From contig CAMJHQ010000008.1 of assembly GCA_946405625.1 (NCBI GenBank), positions 1 to 64,000 on the forward strand: a DNA stretch of 64,000 nucleotides, written 5' to 3'. The notes under the pieces were generated by a model. That model saw only the letters and a list, made by a program, of their open reading frames with translations. It did no database searches and had not been told where the DNA came from. The translations under genes were made by a program, and so were the position numbers. Below, piece by piece: positions 51,541 to 59,854 of the stretch. This DNA is from an uncultured Lachnospiraceae bacterium (lineage in GTDB: Bacteria; Bacillota; Clostridia; Lachnospirales; Lachnospiraceae). Position 1 is the first letter of the stretch. Each line of letters begins with the position of its first letter.

Positions 51541-52259
51541 CAATTTCTTTCAGCAAGTCTGTTAATCTGGGTTGCAACATACCCTGCACCATAACCGTTG
51601 TCAATATTGACAACGGTTATTCCATTTGCACAGGAATTGATCATCGTAAGAAGTGCCGAAAGCCCACCGAGGCTTGCACCATAGCCGACCGAAGTCGGCA
51701 CCGCAATTACGGGATTCTCCACGAGGCCGCCTATAACACTGGCAAGTGCACCCTCCATTCCCGCAATTACAATTACAACATTTGCTTCTCTTATCTCGTC
51801 AGCCTTGGAAAGGACTCTGTGAATGCCGCTGACTCCGACATCATATATTCTCCTGACCTTTCCGCCGAAATATTCCGCTGTTTCTGCAGCTTCCTCGGCA
51901 ACCGGAATATCCGCAGTACCACCTGTACATACCGCAATAAGGCCGATGCCCTCTGACTCCGCTCCTTTTCCCGATCTGTCATCCGACTCATCGCGGGCTG
52001 CTTTTCTGAGCGGATCATACTTCAGAATTCTCGATACCTTATTATATTCTATTTCCGGAATAACCTCTCTGATCACCTCGTACTGATGCTCAGATGCCCT
52101 CGTACCGAAGACTCTTCCGTCATGCTCGATCAGCCTCTTATATATACCTATCAGATATTCATCCGGCTTTCCCTCACAGAAAACAACCTCCGGAAATCCG
52201 GTCCTTGTTTCCCTGTCCGTATCAAGCTTTGCATATTTCAGATCATCGTATTTATCCAT
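51537..52259 (-). CDS. larB: Nickel-pincer cofactor synthase LarB
   Basis: 240 aa. LarB carboxylates and hydrolyses nicotinic acid adenine dinucleotide to the pyridinium biscarboxylate mononucleotide, the first step of the cofactor. It is PurE-like: VCTGGTADIPVAEEAAETAE, DVGVSGIHRVL, AGMEGALASVIGGLV and PTSVGYGASLGGLSALLTMINSCA with the catalytic Cys. The upstream gene on this strand is pncB, 162 bp away. larA and larE are not in the window. Confidence 0.92.
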   Translation of the reverse strand: MDKYDDLKYAKLDTDRETRTGFPEVVFCEGKPDEYLIGIYKRLIEHDGRVFGTRASEHQYEVIREVIPEIEYNKVSRILKYDPLRKAARDESDDRSGKGAESEGIGLIAVCTGGTADIPVAEEAAETAEYFGGKVRRIYDVGVSGIHRVLSKADEIREANVVIVIAGMEGALASVIGGLVENPVIAVPTSVGYGASLGGLSALLTMINSCANGITVVNIDNGYGAGYVATQINRLAERNC

Positions 52260-52368
52260 ATGTCCCCCATTTTATATCTTATTCCACCTCAAGCTATCTG
52301 CCGCAGGTCCATACCATCATATATATCTCACAGTATATACTATAATTAATTTGCCTATAATGCAAATT

Positions 52369-52410
52369 AAGCGTCCCACGTACAAAAGCACCTCTGAACG
52401 TGAAACGCTT
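52369..52410 (-). terminator. Hairpin after pncB
   Basis: AAGCGTTTCACGT / ACGTGGGACGCTT, 13 bp with two G-U pairs, read on the minus strand after the pncB stop. The T-run after it is poor, so termination efficiency is doubtful. Confidence 0.6.
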
Positions 52411-52421
52411 ATTATAATCAA

Positions 52422-53633
52422 TTATTTAACAACATGATTCATCTTCGATCTTGTAAGTCTGTATTCTACAGAACGTCTCAGATAATCTAAGAACTCCTCG
52501 TTTCTGCACATTGACTTTCCGGGTGAATCGGAAAGCTTAGCAACCGGACGACCGTTTACATACTGAAGCTTGATAACGATGTTAAGTGCCTCCTCATATG
52601 TATCGTTTGAAACGAAGGTTCCGATACCGAAGGATACCTTTGCCTTATCCTTGAAGTAATCATAAAGCTGCTGAGCCTTGTCGAAATCCAGGCTGTCGCT
52701 GAAGAGAAGAAGCTTTGTCTTCGGATCAACGCCGTAGCTCTTGTAATGATTGATGATCTTCTCGCCCCACTCATACGGGTCGCCGCTGTCGTGACGAACA
52801 CCCGAATAGTTGTTGACCATTGAACGATCAAAATCGAGAAGGAACAGGTCTGTGGTAACTGTATCTGTCAGAGCAGTTCCGTTATCACCCTGATACTCAT
52901 TGTACCAGTCACGCATAGCATGATGATTTGTATATGCGAGAGGGATCGAATCAATTCCCTGATACATCTGTACGAACTCATGTGCGTATGTTCCGATAGG
53001 AGTTACATTGTACTTCATGGCAAGGTACACATTTGATGTACCAACACAGTTCTGTGTCTCCTGACAGAATCTTCTTACAACTACATCCTCCCACTCACGT
53101 GAAAGTCTTCTTCTGCATCCGAACTCCGCAAACTTAAATGTGTAAGTTCCGTCGTTCATAGCCTTGATCTTCTCGTCAAGACGCTTCTCTGCATCGGCTC
53201 TGAGCTTCTCATAATCAAATGCCATACGGAAATATACTTCATTGATGATCTCAAGAAGATAAATCTCAAACTGCATTGCCGAGAAGAGAGGTCCGTCAAC
53301 GATAACAGTAAGTCCGCCGTCTTCCTTAGCTCTTATAGTCACATAATCTCTGATCGGATGCCAAAGTCTGAGGAATTCTACGTAGTCATCCTTGATGAAT
53401 CGGATAGAACGAAGATAATCAAGTTCTTCATTCTTAAATGTCAGTGAGCACAGATGATCAACCTGCTCTGTAATCTCCTGAATCATCTCAGGTGTAAATA
53501 CTATTCCTTCATTTCTGCATTTAAAATAATACTGTCCGCAAAGATCGGTGTGCTTATGGAAAATAACCTGATCCATATTGAACTTGTACAGATCTGTATC
53601 CAGAAGCGACTGAACGATTGGTTCTAACTTCAT
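52422..53633 (-). CDS. pncB: Nicotinate phosphoribosyltransferase
   Basis: 403 aa, the enterobacterial-type length. It makes nicotinate mononucleotide from nicotinate and PRPP. Seen: LLDTDLYKFNMDQVIFHKH at the N terminus, FKFAEFGCRRRLSRE, VGTSNVYLA, GTYAHEFVQMYQ (His phosphorylation loop), SGVRHDSGDPYEWGEK and GIGTFVSNDTYEEAL. It lies downstream of nrtR and upstream of larB, which uses the NaAD made from its product. A promoter (TTGAAT, 18 bp, TATTAT) lies in the gap to nrtR. Confidence 0.94.
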   Translation of the reverse strand: MKLEPIVQSLLDTDLYKFNMDQVIFHKHTDLCGQYYFKCRNEGIVFTPEMIQEITEQVDHLCSLTFKNEELDYLRSIRFIKDDYVEFLRLWHPIRDYVTIRAKEDGGLTVIVDGPLFSAMQFEIYLLEIINEVYFRMAFDYEKLRADAEKRLDEKIKAMNDGTYTFKFAEFGCRRRLSREWEDVVVRRFCQETQNCVGTSNVYLAMKYNVTPIGTYAHEFVQMYQGIDSIPLAYTNHHAMRDWYNEYQGDNGTALTDTVTTDLFLLDFDRSMVNNYSGVRHDSGDPYEWGEKIINHYKSYGVDPKTKLLLFSDSLDFDKAQQLYDYFKDKAKVSFGIGTFVSNDTYEEALNIVIKLQYVNGRPVAKLSDSPGKSMCRNEEFLDYLRRSVEYRLTRSKMNHVVK

Positions 53634-53662
53634 AATCCTTTACCTCTTAACTTTCAACGAAT

Positions 53663-53714
53663 TTGAATAAGAAATCTATCTCTCATAATACATCATTTCA
53701 AGCCTTTTATTCAA
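53663..53714 (-). promoter_or_regulatory. pncB promoter flanked by TTGAATAA half-sites
   Basis: TTGAAT (53709-53714), 18 bp, TATTAT (53685-53690) on the minus strand. TTGAATAA, which includes the -35 box, recurs inverted at 53663-53670. These could be half-sites for NrtR, though the spacing (36 bp) is wide. Confidence 0.4.
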
Positions 53715-53758
53715 GGATTATTATCTAAACCCTATTCCAGCCCCGTCTTATCTATCGT

Positions 53759-54664
53759 CTAGTTGTAGAACGCTTCCAGATTTCTCTTAAAAAGCTTTGC
53801 AGGTCTGTGGCCCGCTCCGCCGAGCATTTCACTTGTTTCTATTACAAACGGAGCAATCTTTCTTCTGAAGTTTGGTGTGAGAAGCTTCTCTCCGAGAACG
53901 ATCTCATATGCTTCCTGAAGGCTGTAAAGCGTAAACTTCTCAGGCATAAGGTCAAAGATTATTCTGCCCGCGTCATCTGCCTTCTCATGAAGTGACTTGA
54001 ACGCTCTGGTTATGATCTCTGCATGATCAAATGCGAGTCTTCCGCCTTCTATTATTTCATAATTTACTGTCTCATGATGATCGGAGAAAGTTCTCGTCTC
54101 TTCAACGATCGATTCAATCCTTTCACCAAGTGATTTATTCTCGAAAACCAGTTCATATCTGGTATTTATCTCTGCAGAGTTAGCCTTAACATGCTTCTTC
54201 ATCTCACTCATGTTTATATCGATCGTGAACCAGGCAGCTTCACCCGCATCGGTTCCTGAAGCGACATTACATTTTGATGCATCAACAAGAGCAAGATAAG
54301 CCTGTGAAGTAATCCATCCTCTCGGATCTCTGTCCGGAGCACTGAAAAAGCCGAACGGCTCAAGAAATGCACTGTCAACTGATGTTTCCTCTCTCAGCTC
54401 ACGAAGTGCTGTATCGCGAAGTTCTTCACCCTTCTGTGCAAATCCACCCGGAAGTGCCCAGTAATCCTTATACGGAAAGCCTCCTCTTTTGATAAGAAGA
54501 ACGCCCAGTTTCTGCACCGGATCTTTTCTATATTCTTCACTCTCTTCTTCCTTCAGAATAGCAAACACTGCTATATCTGCCGTAAGAGACGGGCGCTCAA
54601 ATGCTGAAATATCATATGACTTCAGAAATTCCTTTTCCTCTTTTGACATCTTATATTCTCTCAC
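53759..54664 (-). CDS. NrtR-type Nudix transcription regulator of NAD metabolism
   Basis: 301 aa. N-terminal Nudix domain with the box GGFAQKGEELRDTALRELRE and then ETSV: the core Glu residues are kept but the final Gly is Ser, so hydrolase activity may be lost. The C-terminal part has a winged-helix stretch, FTLYSLQEAYEIVLGEKLL then TPNFRRKI, as in NrtR. NrtR binds ADP-ribose or NAD-related ligands and represses NAD salvage genes; pncB directly downstream fits. The GTG start is supported by GGAGGAG. It could also be a Nudix enzyme only, but the tail makes regulation likely. Confidence 0.85.
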   Translation of the reverse strand: MREYKMSKEEKEFLKSYDISAFERPSLTADIAVFAILKEEESEEYRKDPVQKLGVLLIKRGGFPYKDYWALPGGFAQKGEELRDTALRELREETSVDSAFLEPFGFFSAPDRDPRGWITSQAYLALVDASKCNVASGTDAGEAAWFTIDINMSEMKKHVKANSAEINTRYELVFENKSLGERIESIVEETRTFSDHHETVNYEIIEGGRLAFDHAEIITRAFKSLHEKADDAGRIIFDLMPEKFTLYSLQEAYEIVLGEKLLTPNFRRKIAPFVIETSEMLGGAGHRPAKLFKRNLEAFYN

Positions 54665-54738
54665 TTCGATCTCTCCTCCGTTCTGGTTTGTATATAGTTA
54701 ATAATATATCCTTTTTTATTTACAAAAACAATCTATTT

Positions 54739-54753
54739 TTATTATTTTGATAA
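54739..54753. promoter_or_regulatory. TTATCAT-type site upstream of nrtR
   Basis: TTATTATTTTGATAA differs by one base from the site at 55812-55826. It lies upstream of a promoter-like pair for nrtR (TTGTTT, 17 bp, TATATT). Confidence 0.4.
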
Positions 54754-54835
54754 TATCATTTTTGAAAAAATAAGATAATTACAGGTTCAGCTTAAGATCA
54801 TCCCTAAAATGATCCTGAAATTATCCTAAATTCAT

Positions 54836-54939
54836 TACTTACTTTCAGGCATAAAATGTAATATTCCGCTACTTACCTTCAGGTACAAAATAGTAATATT
54901 CCGCTACTTGCCCTCAGGTACAAAATAGTAATATTCCGC
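54836..54939. repeat. Tandem copies of a gene 3' end
   Basis: Three copies with period 34-35 bp (54836, 54870, 54905) of TACTTGCCCTCAGGTACAAA and following. The last copy is the end of the gene at 54904-55677 (encoding EYYYFVPEGK and stop); the other two lie beyond its stop codon. Confidence 0.85.
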
Positions 54940-55677
54940 CTGATTCATATTGGTAATATCAAGAGCGATACTTCCGCCATCCTGAATATAAAAACCATAG
55001 TATGGTGTGATCACCGTGCCCGAATCACTATATAAATCATTTCCGTCAATAACGCATTTCTCATTTTCCAGAATGAGACATATTAAATTTGACTTATCAT
55101 ATTTATCATATAATGCAAACTTTTCGTCCAGCTCTTCTTTAGTCACACCGTATCTGCCAAGATCCTCTGTTAAATACTTATAAGCATCTTCGCCCTTCAG
55201 GAACTTATAATGACCTTCATAATAATAATTATCATAAACGCCTTTATCCTTGTAGTACCTGAATTTATTTCCCGGTTCAGGAACCAGATATGAATTGCTG
55301 TATGTTTCAACCCAGTTATTTTCTGCCAGCAGATCTACTTTTGTCGAAGCGGAACTGTCCGTTCCCAGAATTCCGTGACTCTTTATCACTGCACCGATTA
55401 TCCCAAGAATAATGAAAAAACCTATCGCCAAAACAATTCCAACAATCAGTCCTGTATTATTCTTTTGGGCAGAATACGGATTCCCCTGCGGCATCAGTGG
55501 CTGCGGATATCCCTGCTGCGGATATCCCTGCTGACCATATCCCTGCATCACTCCCTGCTGCGGATATCCCTGCCGGCCGTAGCCCTGCTGTGGATATCCC
55601 GGCTGACCATATCCCTGCATCAATCCGGGCTGTGAATAATTCTGACTCTGCGAATTATAATACAGATTGTTGTCCAT
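54904..55677 (-). CDS. Membrane protein with QGYPQQGYG repeats, paralogue A
   Basis: 257 aa. N-terminal 65 residues are Gln/Gly/Tyr/Pro repeats ([10 protein letters not shown] units), then one membrane helix (about 76-98), then a domain of about 155 residues outside: [47 protein letters not shown], and a final PYYGFYI...NMNQAEYYYFVPEGK. The repeats resemble disordered phase-separating segments. The next gene is a close paralogue. It is controlled by the promoter and palindromes at 55754-55826. I do not recognise the domain. Confidence 0.75.
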   Translation of the reverse strand: MDNNLYYNSQSQNYSQPGLMQGYGQPGYPQQGYGRQGYPQQGVMQGYGQQGYPQQGYPQPLMPQGNPYSAQKNNTGLIVGIVLAIGFFIILGIIGAVIKSHGILGTDSSASTKVDLLAENNWVETYSNSYLVPEPGNKFRYYKDKGVYDNYYYEGHYKFLKGEDAYKYLTEDLGRYGVTKEELDEKFALYDKYDKSNLICLILENEKCVIDGNDLYSDSGTVITPYYGFYIQDGGSIALDITNMNQAEYYYFVPEGK

Positions 55678-55753
55678 GATTTCTTATCTCCCCTACACAT
55701 TTTTTACTTTATAACCCTAAATTATCCGGATTTAAAACCTTCCTTATCCGAAC

Positions 55754-55804
55754 ATATTATCATGATGATAATATGATTATAAATCCCTAAAAACTGTATG
55801 TCAA
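55754..55804 (-). promoter_or_regulatory. Consensus promoter with 21-bp palindrome
   Basis: TTGACA (55799-55804), 17 bp, TATAAT (55776-55781): a full consensus sigma-A promoter on the minus strand. A perfect palindrome, ATATTATCAT-G-ATGATAATAT (55754-55774), starts right after the -10 box, where a repressor would block the start. A second site lies upstream at 55812-55826. Confidence 0.8.
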
Positions 55805-55811
55805 GGAGAAA

Positions 55812-55826
55812 TTATCATTTTGATAA
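55812..55826. promoter_or_regulatory. Second TTATCA/TGATAA site
   Basis: TTATCA-TTT-TGATAA, 8 bp upstream of the -35 box of the promoter at 55754-55804. Same half-site as in the downstream palindrome. Confidence 0.6.
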
Positions 55827-55843
55827 AATGTATTTTATTTAGC

Positions 55844-56824
55844 TCATTTACTTTCCGGAGTAAAGAAATAATACTCAGCCATATTCATATTTGCCACATC
55901 AAGGCCTTGTCCTTCTATATAACAGCCATAATATGGTGAAGTCACAGTACCTTGTCCCTCTAATGTATTTTCTCCGTCAATCCAGCACTTTTCATTATAA
56001 AGAACAAAGCACACCAGGTTTTCCTTGGTATACTGCGGATTCATTGCAATTATCTGATCAAGCTCTTCTTTAGTCACTCCGTAACTGCTGAGATTCTCGG
56101 TAACATACCTATAAGCCTCTTCTCCACTATAATATTCATAATGTCCTTCATAATAGTAATTATCATAAACACCCTTATCCTTATAATACTTAAATGTACC
56201 ATCTGATTCCGGTACAAGATAAGAGTTTCCATGTATCTCATTCCAGTTATTCTTTATAAAATATTCTCGTCCACCCGGCTTATTGCCGCCCTTGGCCTTC
56301 CATAATATAGCCACTACTCCGATAACAAGAATCACTCCCACAACCATGATGATGCCGGCAACCAGTCCGAACTTCCTTGGCGGATTTCCATATGGTCTGC
56401 CCTGTTGACCGTTCCCCTGCGGTGCTCCCTGCTGCGGATAGCCCTGCGGTGCTCCCTGCTGCGGATATCCCTGTGGCACTCCCTGCTGCGGATGCCCCTG
56501 CGGTGCTCCCTGCTGCGGATATCCCTGTGGCACTCCCTGCTGCGGATATCCCTGTGGTGCTCCCTGCTGCGGATACCCCTGCGGTGCTCCCTGCTGCGGA
56601 TAGCCCTGCTGACCGTACCCCTGCGGTGTTCCCTGCTGCGGATAGCCCTGCTGACCGTACCCCTGCGGTGTTCCCTGCTGCGGATACCCCTGCTGACCGT
56701 ACCCCTGCGGTGTTCCCTGCTGCGGATATCCCTGCTGACCGTACCCCTGCGGTGTTCCCTGCTGCGGATATCCCTGCTGGCCATATCCCTGCGGCTGCGA
56801 ATTGTAATTCTGATTATTATCCAT
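55844..56824 (-). CDS. Membrane protein with QGYPQQGTP repeats, paralogue B
   Basis: 326 aa from the ATG at 56824 (AAAGGA 8 nt upstream). Residues 8-130 are about fourteen repeats of GYPQQGAPQ or [15 protein letters not shown] membrane helix (about 150-170) and an outer domain follow, homologous to paralogue [58 protein letters not shown] and [15 protein letters not shown]. The repeat array is longer than in paralogue A and is near-perfect at DNA level, so length variation between strains is likely. It is 66 bp downstream of the next gene and may share its promoter. Confidence 0.77.
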   Translation of the reverse strand: MDNNQNYNSQPQGYGQQGYPQQGTPQGYGQQGYPQQGTPQGYGQQGYPQQGTPQGYGQQGYPQQGTPQGYGQQGYPQQGAPQGYPQQGAPQGYPQQGVPQGYPQQGAPQGHPQQGVPQGYPQQGAPQGYPQQGAPQGNGQQGRPYGNPPRKFGLVAGIIMVVGVILVIGVVAILWKAKGGNKPGGREYFIKNNWNEIHGNSYLVPESDGTFKYYKDKGVYDNYYYEGHYEYYSGEEAYRYVTENLSSYGVTKEELDQIIAMNPQYTKENLVCFVLYNEKCWIDGENTLEGQGTVTSPYYGCYIEGQGLDVANMNMAEYYFFTPESK

Positions 56825-56890
56825 ACTTCCTATCCTTTCCATATAATCCTCAACACATATATAAATCCGACCGTTTCAGATCATTAACTA

Positions 56891-57358
56891 TCACAAAGTA
56901 ACTTCTTCCTGCTTTCTGATCATATCCGTCTTTTGTCTGAAGCGTTTATCTATCATCGGATTGACCACTACCAGATTTATAAACCATCCGATCACTCCGA
57001 CAATCACTGCTCCCCCTCCAAACATGAGCGCAAATTCTATAGATCCGACAAATGGTACAAACATCCATGGAAGCATACATACCACATAAGCAATAAGCGC
57101 TTTCTTAATATCTCCCGTAACTATCGTATAAAGTAAGATTGTCACCGCAAGACCTAACGGAACATAGAAGAAGAAAAGGCCCATAGCCGTTTCTCCCGAA
57201 TCCCATCCTTTTTGATTACCATACAAAAATGAAAATCCCGGAAAAGCCCAGCTCACGATTACAAGCATAGCTATATAAACAATAAGCCAGATTTTCTTAA
57301 AATGTTTTTCTTTATTTACATTTTCTTCATAAACATCATCAGATTTTATATCACCCAT
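56891..57358 (-). CDS. Membrane protein, four helices
   Basis: 155 aa from the ATG at 57358, chosen because AAGGGG is 7 nt upstream; the frame begins two codons earlier at a TTG. Helices at about residues 24-45, 55-75, 84-105 and 114-138. The loop before the second helix contains GNQKGWDSGETAMG. I do not recognise the family. It lies first after a perfect consensus promoter (57405-57433) and may be cotranscribed with paralogue B. Confidence 0.62.
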   Translation of the reverse strand: MGDIKSDDVYEENVNKEKHFKKIWLIVYIAMLVIVSWAFPGFSFLYGNQKGWDSGETAMGLFFFYVPLGLAVTILLYTIVTGDIKKALIAYVVCMLPWMFVPFVGSIEFALMFGGGAVIVGVIGWFINLVVVNPMIDKRFRQKTDMIRKQEEVTL

Positions 57359-57383
57359 AATCAAGCCCCTTCCCTTCTTTCCT

Positions 57384-57433
57384 TATTATCATTATGATAA
57401 TATCATTATAGATAAGGCTTATCATAATGTCAA
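57384..57433 (-). promoter_or_regulatory. Consensus promoter with two palindromes
   Basis: TTGACA (57428-57433), 17 bp, TATAAT (57405-57410) on the minus strand. The spacer holds GATAAG-G-CTTATC (57411-57423). Just after the -10 box lies TTATCAT-T-ATGATAA (57386-57400). This matches the arrangement upstream of paralogue A. Confidence 0.82.
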
Positions 57434-57474
57434 GCATTTATTTTGGGTATATTACTATGAATAGTAACAATCCA

Positions 57475-58038
57475 TCACATATTCTGGGCCAGGTCTATTC
57501 TCTGTCCTGCTTTTCGAGCCTCCGTAACCAGTTTTTCATATGTTTCCATATCGGATATAAATACGCAGTAGCTGTCACTATCTATATCCATATCGGCCAG
57601 AACATATCCTGAGGCAGCCCATTTCTCATTTAGTATTGTCGCCCACTGAGTAAATTCTTCCTCTTCATCAAACCATGTTTCCTCTATAGGAAGGGACTTA
57701 TCTCCCAAAATACCTTTAATGCAGTAAACAAAATCATCCCGTTCCACTTTCCAATCCATTTCAACCAAAAGATCGTTATCCTGAAAAGCATCTACCATTC
57801 CGATCCAGATGATCGTATCGTTATCTTCATCTTCTTCCATACATCTGTCATCATAATTATCCCGATACTCATTAAAATACGCCTTCGGATCATCAAAACA
57901 CTTATTCAGCCTCTCGGAAACCACGCCGTTCGTATCTATCAGCTTTACAATATTTCTGTATACTTCAATCTTATCTATATCATTATTAGTATTATCCTTA
58001 TCGTTATTCCGTCTGCCAAACATATTGAAAAGGCCCAT
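57475..58038 (-). CDS. Acidic cytosolic protein (DUF6630-like?)
   Basis: 187 aa from the ATG at 58038, eight nt after GGGAG; an earlier in-frame ATG at 58056 has its ribosome site too close. Acidic, with no membrane segment. The pattern WIGMVDAFQDNDLLVEMDWK, DDFVYCIKG, WATILNEKWAASGYVL and MDIDSDSYCVFI recalls small DUF6630 proteins (from memory, low certainty). It ends 42 bp before a promoter and starts 28 bp after the propeller-like membrane protein, so it is the second gene of that unit. Confidence 0.6.
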   Translation of the reverse strand: MGLFNMFGRRNNDKDNTNNDIDKIEVYRNIVKLIDTNGVVSERLNKCFDDPKAYFNEYRDNYDDRCMEEDEDNDTIIWIGMVDAFQDNDLLVEMDWKVERDDFVYCIKGILGDKSLPIEETWFDEEEEFTQWATILNEKWAASGYVLADMDIDSDSYCVFISDMETYEKLVTEARKAGQRIDLAQNM

Positions 58039-58066
58039 TTTTGTTACTCCCTTCATCCTTATAATA

Positions 58067-59734
58067 CTATTTCAGATCAACAACATACTCAACACTGTCT
58101 ATCCATTCCATATCATTTGTTTCATCATCTGTGGCATAAGCCGGAGTTGAATAAACAAGTATTTTATTATCGGATATTGCCATTCTGAAAGCCTCAATAT
58201 CGATATCTCTATAATCGATTCCGTCAGTGCATGTATCGATCACTTCCGAACCTGTTCCGTCCATGCCACATTTACAGATTTCAAATCCATCTTCCAAAAG
58301 ATGAATATAATATATCGCACCATTATGAACATTGAAAGATCCCACATCAGGAATATCAGCAATCGGAATATCTCGTTCAGATATCGAAAGATGGTTTTCT
58401 GACCCCTGAGGAGAAAGCGGTTTCTTGTCCATAATATACTTATACTGTCCGAAAGACTGCCTCCTTAAATTATAATATCCATGATAATCACTACCGTACA
58501 CCAGATAATAACTCAGGATTTCTCCATCAAAATGTGAGTCATATCTATCAATAACATCACTGAGATATAAAACCGGATCCGACAATGTATCGCCTTTAAT
58601 CTCGAAATATACTATCTTATTCTCTATTTTATCCGGATCATAATGTAATTTTTTCATCTCTTCATATGAAGTTGTACTTTGAACATATAATCTGTCATCA
58701 ATTATACAAAAGTCCTGAATCTGCTGTTTATTTTCCGGTACTATTATCTGCTCCGATTCACCTGTATCGACATCTACTTTTATAATTTCATATTCATTCG
58801 CCAGATAGATATATCCCTCATGATATCCTATGGAATAATGATTTCCCTCGCTTCTATATACTTCGGTTACATTTCCGTCACTATCCATTTTCTTTACAAT
58901 TTTATAATCGCCTTCTTTACCTTTCCCTTTCTCGGAGGACGCTATAAAGAAAAGTCCCTTTTCCGTACTTACGGCCTTATTCTGATAATTTCCGAGATAA
59001 GCCTCTTCCAGATCAGTTCTTCTCGCATGATCTTCCTTCTCATAGCTTCCGTAATTTTTCCTATAATCCATGCAGATTTTAAACGGCCTGAACCAATAAA
59101 TAAGAGTAATCTCAAAAAGAATAATTCCGACAATACCGACCTTCTTTAAAGTCTTTATTCTCTTTTCATCTTCTAACAGTTCATCTTCTTTTTTCTCACT
59201 GTCCGGATGAACCAGATTATTATACGCCGTAGATTTCTTATAGCTGAAATGGCATACCAATAACATTGTAATACAGTAAGAAATGAACAATAAACATACT
59301 ATTCCCGGCTTTGATACAAAGAAATATTTTAAACTATATTTTGCAAAAAGAACCGGGGTGAGAATATATATAACCACTCCCTCAAGAACACCTGCATATA
59401 TAAAAATGTCTGCTTTATACTCCGGAATTCTTTTCTTGATGATCAGTATTCTGTTGACTATCAGTGCAGCGATTGCCAGTATAATAACCAGCATCATCCA
59501 TCTGTTTAAATATACCCAGAATTCTCCTGACTTAACACTTATCTTTCCGAAAAGCACATCAAACAAATTCGAGGATCCATATAATTGCTTTTTTACTGAT
59601 TGCGGATAACTGAAAAATGGATCTCTGTTCAATAGCCTGTCATATTTCGAATAAAGATCCGGATTTAAAAAACATCCTAAAAAATTTATAAAATATAGAA
59701 ATATAATTATCGAAATAGCTGTAAGAATAATCAT
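58067..59734 (-). CDS. Membrane protein with beta-propeller-like domain
   Basis: 555 aa. About six membrane helices in residues 1-230 (first helix 2-22, others from about 78, 108, 140 and 200). The C-terminal 320 residues look like a DUF5050-type propeller outside the membrane, with repeated strands such as KGLFFIASSEKGKG, HEGYIYLANEYEIIKVD, DDRLYVQS and NGAIYYIHLLEDGFEICK. No catalytic motif is seen. The promoter upstream has TTGACA, 17 bp, TAGTAT and a related palindrome after the -10 box. Role unknown; perhaps a sensor. Confidence 0.65.
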   Translation of the reverse strand: MIILTAISIIIFLYFINFLGCFLNPDLYSKYDRLLNRDPFFSYPQSVKKQLYGSSNLFDVLFGKISVKSGEFWVYLNRWMMLVIILAIAALIVNRILIIKKRIPEYKADIFIYAGVLEGVVIYILTPVLFAKYSLKYFFVSKPGIVCLLFISYCITMLLVCHFSYKKSTAYNNLVHPDSEKKEDELLEDEKRIKTLKKVGIVGIILFEITLIYWFRPFKICMDYRKNYGSYEKEDHARRTDLEEAYLGNYQNKAVSTEKGLFFIASSEKGKGKEGDYKIVKKMDSDGNVTEVYRSEGNHYSIGYHEGYIYLANEYEIIKVDVDTGESEQIIVPENKQQIQDFCIIDDRLYVQSTTSYEEMKKLHYDPDKIENKIVYFEIKGDTLSDPVLYLSDVIDRYDSHFDGEILSYYLVYGSDYHGYYNLRRQSFGQYKYIMDKKPLSPQGSENHLSISERDIPIADIPDVGSFNVHNGAIYYIHLLEDGFEICKCGMDGTGSEVIDTCTDGIDYRDIDIEAFRMAISDNKILVYSTPAYATDDETNDMEWIDSVEYVVDLK

Positions 59735-59747
59735 TGTATCCTTCTTT

Positions 59748-59799
59748 CTTATTCTCGAAATGATAATAAGATACTACCACATTAATTTTGCCCTGTCAA
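59748..59799 (-). promoter_or_regulatory. Promoter with related palindrome
   Basis: TTGACA (59794-59799), 17 bp, TAGTAT (59771-59776) on the minus strand. Right after the -10 box lies CTTATTATCATTTCGAGAAT and AAG (59748-59770), an imperfect dyad with the same TTATCAT half-site as at 55754 and 57386. Confidence 0.65.
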
Positions 59800-59824
59800 C
59801 CATTTATCATCTGGCTGACAGGGC
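59790..59824 (-). terminator. Hairpin after the PurA-like gene
   Basis: GCCCTGTCAGCCA / TGGTTGACAGGGC, 13 bp with one G-U pair. No U-run follows; instead its 3' arm carries the TTGACA of the next promoter. It may end the upstream transcript weakly or separate the two units. Confidence 0.6.
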
Positions 59825-59854
59825 TGTGTGTGAGGATAAAAAACATGCACTGAA

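Noticed and set aside
56377-56901. 174-aa and 160-aa frames antisense to the QGYPQQG repeats
   Set aside because: Both arise from the repetitive coding DNA of paralogue B; no ribosome site and no independent composition.
54754-57423. Fur or PerR boxes
   Set aside because: The half-site order (ATTATC...GATAAT) is the reverse of the Fur consensus and differs from TTATAATNATTATAA, so assignment to those regulators is not supported.
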